A DNA stretch of 19,774 bases from Euperipatoides rowelli (taxonomy: Eukaryota > Onychophora > Udeonychophora > Euonychophora > Peripatopsidae): the NCBI GenBank assembly GCA_003024985.2, contig PXIH01S0016722.1; one strand, given 5' to 3'. A model generated the notes under the pieces. It saw only the letters and a program-made list of their open reading frames with translations. It was not told the DNA's origin and made no database searches. Below are positions 8,640 to 16,282 of the stretch, one piece after another. A program made the translations under genes and the position numbers. Positions within the stretch are counted from its first letter, which is position 1. Every line of letters starts with the position of its first letter.

Positions 8640-9403
8640 AATCACAAAGTTTATGTAGCTCTCAGATATGAATCTTTTGCATCCAGTGTCTTCTGGATTG
8701 TTTTTGCCAATGGGATATCAGGACATGTAGTCTACTGGATTTGATTTTCCTTGGCTATACTGAACCATAAAGCAGTATGGTTGCAATTTGAACCTCCATC
8801 TTTCTAATCTTGGTGATAAGGTTATGTCTGGTTTATCTGAAAACTGCAATCAGGGGTTTGTTGTCAGTTACCACTTTAAATTCATTGGCATATAGGTACA
8901 TATGGAAGTGTAGGATGGACCAGATCATTACATATGCTTCTTTTTCAATTTGTGAGTATCTTTTCTCGGTGTCATTGAGTGCATGTCTGGCGTAGGCTAT
9001 CATCTTACTTTCCTTCCATTGTGTTTTGGATCAGCATTGCACCTACTCTTTCTGGGCCTGCATCTGTCCATACTTCTGTTTTGTTGTCTTTATCAAAGAA
9101 TGCTAGGTTTTTTGCATTACACATTATGAATTTTATGTTATCCACTGCTTTTTGATGGACTGGGGACCAAATCCATTTGCTGTTTTTCTTTGTTAGGTTT
9201 TTTTTTAGCAGTTTGGATATGGAAGCTAGGTTAGGGATAAATCTGGAGCAAAAATTGAGCATTCCCAGAAAACTTCTTACTTGCTTGACATTTGTTGGGT
9301 TGGTGGATTTGATACTGCCTCTTGTTTCTATTTGCCTATTATAATACCATTTTTGGAGAAGATTAGCCTCATAAATTTGATTTATTTTTGTCTGAACTTG
9401 CAC
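8640..9403 (-). pseudogene. Gypsy-2 RT thumb/connection and RNase H (degenerate)
   Basis: The stretch 9005-9403 reads VRSFLGMLNFCSRFIPN (RT thumb/connection) and, near 9030-9080, VWTDAGPERVGAML, the first RNase H block with its catalytic Asp. Downstream, read through frame changes, are IAYARHALNDTEKRYSQIEK (RNase H block with the conserved Glu, near 8935-9000) and VVTDNKPLIAVF (third block, near 8850). LSPRLERWRFKLQPY follows near 8780-8820. RNase H removes the RNA strand during reverse transcription. The stretch 8520-8640 continues toward integrase with stops and no named motif. Confidence 0.88.
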
Positions 9404-10043
9404 TTTGACTTGTTTAAAGTGCTGCCTACACTTTGAAGTTTGTTTAAAGTTAATTTAAGTGATTTATCATGTTCTTCTGTATTCTTACCATTGCTCAGAA
9501 TGTCTTCACTTATGTTGGCTGTGCCAGGAAACCTGCAATCAGCTTGGCTTCTTCATGTTGGAAGATTTCAGCTGCTGATGTTATTCCAAAATTAAGTCTT
9601 TTATAGTGAAAACATCCTATATGTGTAGTAAAAGTTGTTACATCTCTGAAGTCTTCTGTTAATTCATATTGGTGGTATCCTTTTGTCAAGTCTAGCTTTG
9701 AAAACACTGCTGCATCTTTTAAGCCATCAATTATATCGTCAATCGTTGGTGTTAAGTGCCTCTCTTTAACTATTGCCTTGTTTGCAAGAGTCATGTCTAC
9801 GCAAATTCTTAGAGAGCCATCTCTTTTGGGAACTACAACTAAAGGTGAGACCCATGATGATGGGTGTTTTTCTGGAACTCTTTCGATTATGTCATTGTTC
9901 ATTCGAGTGATTAGTTCTTTCTCTACCTGGTCCCTTATGTGGTAGGGTATTCTCCTGCGTTTTTGTATAATGGGATCAATGTCTCTCTTTATGTGTAGCT
10001 TTATTTTTGCATCATTGTACTTGCCAACTCCTTGAAATAGGTT
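9404..10043 (-). pseudogene. Gypsy-2 reverse transcriptase (degenerate)
   Basis: An open run (9510-9902) holds the RT fingers and palm: WVSPLVVVPKRDGSLRICVD (9795-9855), FSKLDLTKGYHQYEL with the first catalytic Asp at codon 9690-9692, and YKRLNFGITSAAEIFQH. The frame then shifts. The palm motif, usually I-S-D-D-I, reads ISEDI at 9499-9513, so one catalytic Asp has become Glu. EEHDKSL and KSKCKF follow near 9405-9465. Upstream, 9903-10043 is in the same frame, reading KLHIKRDIDPIIQKRRRIPY, the family's linker before RT. Confidence 0.9.
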
Positions 10044-10440
10044 TCAAAGTTTTTTTAGAATGTTCTCTATGGGTTCTATTTTTGCAACTGTAGTGTTAGT
10101 ATTTATTTCATCTTTGTGCAGGAATTTAATTACTCCCATTTGTATTAAGGACTTTTTCCCAATTAATGAAGGATCATTTTCAGGAACTTTAAATTCCAGC
10201 ATATATTTTTTTGATTTGTAATTTACAGTAACTGTTATTTTCCCTAGCACTATCATGGGGTCCTTTCAGCCATATGCAAATGTTTGGGTCTTGTCTTTCC
10301 TCGTGTTTATTTTTGTTTTTAAGCTTACATAGTCTTTCTGGCTTAGCATATTTTTTGTTAAGCCTGTGTCAATTATAAACTTTACTATGCTACTTTCAAT
10401 TTGTAAAGGAAGGTATTCATGAGAATTTGTTTCATTTGTT
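10044..10440 (-). pseudogene. Gypsy-2 aspartic protease (near-intact, one stop)
   Basis: The active-site block reads FIIDTGLTKNML. The catalytic D-T-G is intact at 10362-10370, but the next residue is Leu where families usually have Ala. The C-terminal half, VLGKITVTVNYKSKK followed by a SLIGK block, matches the family's VLG.I...V.Y ... LLG pattern. One TGA at 10266-10268 separates the halves; both are in the same frame as gag and RT. This enzyme would process the Gag-Pol polyprotein. Confidence 0.88.
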
Positions 10441-10665
10441 ATTTCAAATATTGTTAATATGTCATGATTTTCACTTGTTTCTTTGTTTGTGTTTGTATAG
10501 CTTGAATCTAGCTGATACACATTTTGATCGTAATTTTTTTGAGGTTGCTCATGTTGGCCATCAGCTTTATTTAGCTTTAACCAGCATACTTTTGAAAAAT
10601 GATTCAGCTTTGAGAAATAACCACATGCTTTTCCTCTGGCTTTACATTCAAATAAGCCTTTGGAG
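10441..10665 (-). pseudogene. Gypsy-2 nucleocapsid, downstream half (second zinc knuckle)
   Basis: This piece is read from the hAT border and is open into the protease. It starts GLFECKARGK, then CGYFSKLNHFSKVC. The last is a degenerate CCHC knuckle whose second Cys is Phe. A hydrophilic Asn/Gln-rich linker follows to the protease. The upstream half lies at 13353-13378 and beyond, on the other side of the hAT. If one target copy and the hAT are discounted, the two halves are in the same frame. Confidence 0.85.
10658..10665. repeat. Left 8-bp target-site duplication CTTTGGAG
   Basis: CTTTGGAG directly before the hAT terminus CAGGGATGGGC. It is identical to 13345-13352. Eight base pairs is the diagnostic duplication length of the hAT superfamily. 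Confidence 0.95.
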
Positions 10666-11484
10666 CAGGGATGGGCGTTTTTTCGCCTAATTAGGCGATA
10701 GTTATAATTTTTTAGGCGACACTGTGGCCTAAGGCTATTTTATTTTGCACATAGGCGCCAAAATAATTTTATATATGATTAATCATCTATGAAATTTAAA
10801 TGATTATATTTTAAATATTTGACTTATAATATTTTGAGTAATTTCACAAAACTTAGTTTGTTAATTTTAAATTGGCATTTCATTTACGAATTTACTAAAA
10901 TAGAACAATCAATCATTTAACTTAAAAAAAAAACTATATTTGACATTTTATTGTTTTAAACAGTTTATAATCCTTAATTTCCTCATTTACAGCCATAGCT
11001 TCTCTTTCTGAAATCGCTAAACATCGTATCAATGCCACACACAAAGTTTTAATTATTGTCCTTTTAAGTTTTCTCCTATTTGTCAGTTAATTGAAATAAG
11101 CAACGAAATTAAAATTTCCTTATATAAACAAATGGTTGACCCTACAGAGTTTAGAAATGACATAATTTTGGGCCATTTAAAACCTTTTAAAATTCTTTAT
11201 CTGATTGAATTTTTCCCCCTTAAAATTAGCTGAATTTCATCAATACAGTAAGTTATGTCAGAAACTAAAATTACAAACTGATAAAAATAGAGATTAATAT
11301 TTTAGCAGAGATATGGCATGTTTGAAACTTTTATTATCAAAATAGCCTGTTCTTCACTAATAAGTGTTTTCCAGGACAGTAGTTATAATAAAAAATTTAT
11401 TTTTTTGTGCAAATCTTCCTTTTGACTATTTTGTACTTTCGTTTATCGTCAACCAAATATCATTATAATGCTAATAACTTTTTT

Positions 11485-11501
11485 TCTCTCTCTCTCTCTC
11501 T
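11485..11501. repeat. (CT)n microsatellite
   Basis: A run of eight or so CT units between T-rich flanks, inside the hAT. Confidence 0.8.
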
Positions 11502-11892
11502 TTTTTAAAAAAATGAATACTTTATTATAATTAAATAAATTATTTCACTTTACAAAATGTAAGCTCAACATGTTTATGTAAAACAATTTTCAAAGGAATA
11601 AAAATACATAGAAATACTGTATACATTTAAGGCCGGCTAAGTCCTTGTAGGGCCATAGGCAAAGCTTTAAGATTTGGATTATAAATACCGTTATTATACA
11701 GGGCTCGGATTTCATGGTAGCCCATATCTACCAAAAAAAAATTTGGGCTACCATATTATGAACAATAGTAGCCCGGCTTGGCTACTAAAATTAGATGTTT
11801 ATTTAAAAAAAAAAAAAAAATTGCTTGTTGAAATTAACGATAAATTATTTAACAATATACTGTATATATAGATAAAAAATTAAAAATTTAAT

Positions 11893-11962
11893 CGTCAATT
11901 GGTAGGTCTGAGATCTAGACAATAGAATACTAACATCTGGATCTCAGACCTACCAATAGATG
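11893..11962. repeat. Long near-perfect palindrome (hairpin)
   Basis: ATTGGTAGGTCTGAGATC at 11898-11915 is the exact reverse complement of 11940-11957. The stem extends inward by a G-T and three more pairs, and outward, after one mismatch, to 11893/11962. The loop is about 15 nt. It lies inside the short hAT, next to the pogo-like fragment; it may be a tiny foldback element or a rearranged transposon end. Confidence 0.8.
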
Positions 11963-11987
11963 CTAATTTTTTTTTTTAATGGATTAT

Positions 11988-12072
11988 ATAGAAATTCTGT
12001 ACAATCCCAACAACTCGACAGTCCGAATAGGGGTTGGTCCCAATTAATTCCGACTAGAGGGATTTTACTGTA
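11988..12072 (-). mobile_element. pogo/Tigger-like terminal fragment
   Basis: Read on the minus strand from the TA at 12071-12072, it starts CAGTAAAATCCCTCTAGTCG, then GGAATTAATTGGGACCAACC, then TTCGGACTGTCGAG. This is the pattern of pogo/Tigger-type terminal repeats (CAGT..AACC....CCGGA.TAATTGGGACC). Only this end was found, so it is truncated or was captured by the short hAT. Confidence 0.5.
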
Positions 12073-12689
12073 TATACAGTATTTTTAATATATAATTTAT
12101 AATAAAATAATTGTAACAATATAAGCAACTTAACTTTAAGTTTCCACGTGTTGACATTGTGATTAAAGTTTTTAAACGCCGCCGAAGAGCCATCTCATAA
12201 TTTATTAAAAATATTATATATTTTAAAAATTCACTAAGCTTTATATATAGTATGTAGTTTAAAGTTTGTTTCCTCTGTTGTTGGTCCTCTTTTTATTTTT
12301 TTGAGAAAATATTGTGATAGCCCAATGAGCTAAAAATATAGTGCCACTGTTGCTAATTGTTATATTGTTTTTTTTAAACATATAGCCTAAATTACAATAA
12401 GGTATCAAATTAGCCTAATTAAGAAATTAAATTATTTTTCTTATGTCTTTAAATTCTAATAATATAATCTATTGCTATTTCACTGGAGGCAAGTCAGAAA
12501 ATTTGATTAAATATTTAAGTTTGGCTGCTGTTTAAATTAAATTCCCAGACATCCCGTTAGTCGGGCTACCAAAATGTTCTGTGGGCTACCAAATTTCATA
12601 TGGCAGTTTCCCGACCTGGCTACTTAAAAAATTGGTGGAATTCAACCCCTGCGTTATACCAAACTTCCCACCCTTTGAATTTCTTAATT

Positions 12690-12788
12690 TTTTTTTTTAC
12701 TTATTGGATTCGAACTAGGACTAAACAAATTCACTTTAGTATGATATTTAACAGCATTAGTTGTCCTCACGGTCAACCTGAGTGCTGA
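12690..12788 (-). repeat. tRNA-like relic with A tail (possible SINE)
   Basis: On the minus strand, AGTTCGAATCC (complement of 12708-12718) fits the B-box consensus of RNA polymerase III promoters. About 75-80 bp upstream is GTCAGCACTCAGGTTGACCG, resembling the 5' part of a Ser/Leu-type tRNA. Downstream of the B box is an A-rich tail (about 12688-12700). The arms do not fold into a clean tRNA by eye, so this is a relic at best. Confidence 0.35.
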
Positions 12789-13344
12789 CAGACCCTTTTT
12801 TTAAATTATTTACTTACTGCAAATCTAAAGTTATTTAAATAACTATATAACTTACTGTCAGTTGACTCAGTTCTGAATAATAATTAGAATAACATGAGAT
12901 TTTCTGCCACACATGTTGAGTCAAAATAATTTTATTTTATTTTTATTAAATGGATTTTAATTCTTAAAATGTTTTAATATAAATTTTCAAAGATAAGTAC
13001 AATTAGATAAGTACCCCTGCACTTCAATCAAGAATAATTTATTGTTTAATTCTTTCATTTATTCTATATCATTTTTTTTTAAAAAAATATCTAAATATTC
13101 CAATCAGTTTGTCAACCAAAAAAAAAAGAAGATCATCAAATTTTTTAGTTTACGAATGGGTCCAGAATTTTCCCGATATAAATATGGGATCCCTACCTAA
13201 ATTACCTATATTTTGATTTGTGATTGAATTTTTAATGACCTTTTTTTATTAGGCTCCAATGAATAGTAGGTAGCCTAATGTAGGTGACAACAACTTATTG
13301 AGAGCCACTGTTAGGCTACACTTAGAAAATCCTTGCCCACCCTA

Positions 13345-13352
13345 CTTTGGAG
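13345..13352. repeat. Right 8-bp target-site duplication CTTTGGAG
   Basis: Identical to 10658-10665 and directly outside the right hAT end. Confidence 0.95.
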
Positions 13353-14055
13353 TGCCACAAGTCTCCACAGTAGTTACATTTTGGCTTCTCTTGATTGTTT
13401 ATTGTCAAGGGTGGCCTCTTACGGACAAAATTTGAACTATTGGATGTCATTCTTTGTTTTTGTTCTAGTTCAGTGTTACGTATTTTATTTTTATTTTGTA
13501 AAACATAAACTACTTCAATTTTGACAGATTCTATAGCGATTGCCTGTTGGTTAGTTATTTCATTTATTGGATGATTTCTTCTAAACTTTTGCTGGGGTTT
13601 TGCAAAGCGTATCTTCTGAGCCTACCAGACTCACAGCCTACTACTAAATGAGATTTTATTTCCCTCTCTTCCGATTCAAAGCAGCACGATTTTGCTAATT
13701 TTCTTAGTTTTTAAAATGTATTGGTCTAGATTTTCTCCTGCTAATTGTTTGCATTGCCTAAAAATATACGCTTCAAATTCCGCATTTTGCTGAGTGGCGA
13801 AATGTTCCGTAATGGGGGATAGCGCTGATTTAAAAGAATCGTCCACTAGTGTTAATGTTTCATATCCAATTCCTCCCCCTTGTAATGGTGTAGAAGGGCT
13901 TTTTTTTTTTGCTTTGCTCCAATTTATTTAGGGCCACAAATAAGTTTAGTAACTTTTATATCCATTTCTTCCAACTTGGTTAGCCATATTGAGGCTGCTA
14001 GCACATTCAAAGGGTGAGAAGTTTGGTATTTGAAAACTCATTCTGCTAATAATTT
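13353..14055 (-). pseudogene. Gypsy-2 gag, upstream part (capsid and first zinc knuckle, degenerate)
   Basis: A start-like ATG near 14053 opens MSFQIPNFSPFE, then the frame shifts to ASIWLTKLEEMD near 13990. Capsid blocks follow after a decayed stretch: YETLTLVDDSF (13833-13866), EFEAYIFRQCKQLAGENLDQ (near 13735-13795), SEEREIKSHLVVGCESGRLR (near 13615-13675) and LEEII. These match the gag motif FRQ.KQ..GE..DQ ... EI...I..GC.S.RLR in mag-type elements. Near the hAT, a run ends with KCNYCGDLWH (Cys pair codons within 13367-13378), the first half of a C-x2-C-x4-H knuckle that the hAT cuts. Gag would coat the element RNA. Confidence 0.88.
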
Positions 14056-14264
14056 TTTTTTTTGTTATTTTGTTAAGATTTTATTTTTATTTTTGTTTTT
14101 CTGTCTTTTTTTCTATAATTTTAATTGTTTAAACATTTTTTGTTCATTTTATTTTGAGAAAAAACATGGCAGTTGGCTAGCATTTGTTTTCATTATTTTT
14201 TTGTAGAAAAAATTGAATGTTTTGTTTATTTTATTTCTACTGACCTTTTTCCATTTTCTTCTTT

Positions 14265-14281
14265 AGTGGCTAACTTGCCAA
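14265..14281 (-). promoter_or_regulatory. Gypsy-2 primer-binding region
   Basis: Right after the 5' LTR (element sense) the sequence is TTGGCAAGTTAGCCAC. It starts TTGG, as tRNA primer sites do, complementing a CCA-ended tRNA. The exact primer tRNA cannot be named. Confidence 0.55.
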
Positions 14282-14478
14282 TGTTGTGTCCTGTATTTTA
14301 TGCTTCAACACATCTGAAGGGCTTATACGACCAGTTTGTTTATATACAGCCTTTATTTACAGAGGAATGGTACATAATTACTTTCTAGCAGAGTAATATT
14401 CTGCTTCTTCTACCCTCATCTCATTCTACACTCACGTTACAATAATATTAACTATTTCATATAGCTTAGTACATAACA
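14282..14478 (-). repeat. Gypsy-2 5' LTR
   Basis: A 197-bp partner of 6606-6819. It shares TGTTGTGTCCTGTATTTT, CATAATTACTTTCTAGCAG and the TACATAACA end. Differences are scattered substitutions and small gaps, roughly 10% by eye. Confidence 0.93.
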
Positions 14479-15345
14479 TTCAGATGCTTTAATTTTTATC
14501 AAAATTTTCTCACTTTCTTGGGATCCTACTCTTAATAGAACTTTTCAAGTGAAGCTCAACAGTGGCTTATCTTCTCCTAAACCTATATGTTCCTGTGTTA
14601 TATAGGTTCAATTGTAGGACCTCACCTATTTAACTGCTACATAAATTGACTTATCTTCTAAATTATCAATAAAGTGCCTTTTATACATTGATGACATAAA
14701 AGCGTTTTTTTTTCCTATTGTTGATTTCAGAGATCATTTACTCTTACAATCTTTTATTAATATTTTCTTTGACTGGTCCCTATTTGGGGCCTTAATATTA
14801 ACATTAATAAATATTTTCTATTTTTTTTCCAACTCTTCTAAATGTTTTTCTCCCTATACAATCAATAATCCCCTCTTTCCAGAGCTACTATTATCAAAGA
14901 CCTGGGCATATTTTACTCTGACAATCATAGCTTAATTATCATGTAAATTATATTACCAGTGCAGCATTCAATCACTTGACTATTTAAACTTTTTTGCCAG
15001 ATCATTGTATAATTAAAAATGCATAAAAATACTCGATTACATTATCGTTTGTTCTATGCTAGAATATTGCTCCATTATCTGATCGGACAACTCAAAGATC
15101 AATTTTTTTTTTACATGATTTAAACTTCTTTAATCTTGAAACTCTGTCTACTGACAGACAAATTTTTTAACTTTTTGTTTAACATTGTTCATTCATTCCA
15201 TGACTACTCTCCTTTACTCAAACTTATTTCCATAAATGCATTTTCTAACTCTGTTCGCTCTTCCTGTATATTGTCATATGTTAGTTCTGAAGCATGTCTG
15301 GGGCTAGGACAGAAATCTCCTCTGACCTAATACACCAACTTTACA
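14479..15345 (+). mobile_element. Jockey-like non-LTR retrotransposon, 3' fragment (RT palm and thumb)
   Basis: The + strand continues the RT interrupted at 6605. RTFQVKLNSGLSSPKPICSC and GSIVGPHLFNCYIN (14605-14646) match the usual GVPQGS.LGP.LF..YIN block. YIDDIK with the catalytic box at 14684-14695 follows (YADD in most relatives). KDLGIFYSDN lies near 14900-14930, EYCSII near 15062-15079 (family: LEY.S..W), and FNFLFNIVHSFHDYSPLLKL near 15160-15220. Frame changes and stops occur throughout. No poly-A tail or clear 3' end was found, so the right border is approximate. Confidence 0.8.
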
Positions 15346-16230
15346 TAATATATTTTTTTGTGGTTCCCCGTGTTTTAACTTTGGAGAGATATAGTGATTG
15401 TATTTTGATGTATTTGGTTATGTTTGGTCAAGGTTGCATTATTCCATTCATTTAGTTATAACCGTATTTACAACTTTACTATTTTATAGTAGAGTTGTGA
15501 TCATAGACTGCAGCTGAAGGTTATAAGTAAATTGAATAGAATTACTGATTGTCTCAGTTGACCAACTCAACATTTCAATTATTCATGAACTTTTAATTGC
15601 ATGTGCAAGTGATGAATTGGTATAAGAGTGAGTATGCACAAGCATTCTAAGTCTTCGTTGTCTCTGTCATAATATGAAATGTCAATGTCTTATTCAGAAT
15701 GGGATATACAGTATATGTATAAAATATCATACAGGTTATTTACCAATGTTATAACTGATAGCAATATGTATTTTATGTTAGAGAAAGAATATGTACCGGT
15801 AACCTGTTTCTTTGTGAAGAATTATATCCTATGTTGCAGCATTATTCCATGTCTAGAGTAGCATTATTTATAATCCAACAGCGGAACAACATTCACAAAC
15901 AAAGCAATTGTAACCCCACTAGCCATAATACTGTATATAAAGTGTGTTTACTTTATATTCTGTATACAGTAGATACATTATACACATTTAATAATAATAA
16001 TAATATACAATATATAGACTACACTTATACAGTATATGTGTGTGTGTATAGCCTACTGTAATATAGTAAACCCTTTACTCTAAACGAATAAATGGAAAGG
16101 AAAGAAATATCAGAACAGAAATTTGAAGTCTACAACGGTTTATTGCTGTGAACACAGAATAAAGAAATAATATACAATGAAACAGCTTGCGGTATGAATA
16201 TGGACGTCACAAAGTCAATGGCCTACTTAC
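15346..16230. other. AT-rich intron with short simple repeats, no gene seen
   Basis: No convincing coding signal on either strand. The stretch includes (TAA)n at about 15988-16005 and (TG)n at 16037-16047, and is dense in TACTGTA/TACAGTA words (near 15707, 15932, 15962, 16028, 16053). Confidence 0.55.
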
Positions 16231-16282
16231 CTAACATGAATAAAACGAAGAAGAAAAATGGTACAAACATTTTGGTCGGCAT
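16231..16282 (-). CDS. Speculative first exon with signal-peptide-like start
   Basis: On the minus strand, ATG at 16280-16282 opens MPTKMFVPFFFFVLFML and one extra base, then meets a consensus splice donor, GTAAGTAGGC, starting at 16230. A Lys followed by a run of about 12 hydrophobic residues is what the start of a secreted protein looks like. Nothing else supports a gene: no later exon was found on the minus strand, the ATG context is ordinary, and 17 codons can arise by chance in T-rich DNA. Confidence 0.2.

Larger units (their letters stand above)
11699..12651. mobile_element. Second, short hAT-like element nested in the first (about 950 bp)
   Basis: The left end is CAGGGCTCGGATTTC; the right end, read from outside, is CAGGGGTTGAATTCC. 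They agree at 11 of 15 positions. Next to each end lie inverted subterminal blocks with several GTAGCCC/GGGCTACC words (about 11715-11792 and 12564-12625). The left flank has CGTTATTATA and the right CGTTATAC, compatible with one 8-bp duplication after a small slippage on the left. It has no coding sequence, so it is a MITE-like derivative. An alternative is that these are internal inverted repeats of the outer hAT. Confidence 0.6.
10666..13344. mobile_element. hAT-superfamily DNA transposon, non-autonomous, 2,679 bp
   Basis: The left end is CAGGGATGGGCG; the right end, read from outside, is TAGGGTGGGCAAGG, an imperfect inverted pair of typical hAT form. A perfect 8-bp duplication flanks it. 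Subterminal zones carry repeated TAGGCG/TAGGCT words: the left has a perfect 16-bp palindrome TCGCCTAATTAGGCGA (10683-10698) and further copies to about 10757; the right has TTAGGCTCC, TAGCCTAATG and TTAGGCTACA (13249-13321). Such clusters are typical transposase-binding sites, though their role here is inferred. I see no transposase in it. It interrupts the Gypsy-2 zinc-knuckle coding region, so it is younger than Gypsy-2. Confidence 0.9.
6606..14478 (-). mobile_element. Gypsy-2: mag/SURL-type Ty3/gypsy retrotransposon split by a hAT insertion
   Basis: The span is 7,873 bp, of which 2,679 bp is an inserted hAT plus an 8-bp duplication, leaving an element of about 5.2 kb. In element sense: 5' LTR (14478-14282), primer-binding region TTGGCAAGTTAGCC, gag (14055-13353, resuming at 10665), protease, RT, RNase H, integrase, C-terminal tail to 7315, polypurine tract, 3' LTR (6819-6606). 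Gag, protease and pol are mostly in one frame with few stops. The FSKLDL..GYHQ..L RT block, the paired knuckle arrangement and the ANG.V integrase ending match mag/SURL-like elements. It lies inside a non-LTR element. Flanks CTCAA and TTCAG could be a decayed 5-bp duplication (two transitions). Confidence 0.93.

Noticed and set aside
13333-13524. 63-codon frame on the + strand spanning the hAT right border
   Set aside because: It starts within the transposon end and continues antisense to gag, so it is not a gene.
15679-16061. Two open frames on the + strand
   Set aside because: Tyr/Ile/Asn-rich chance frames in AT-rich DNA with microsatellites; no domain and no splice support.
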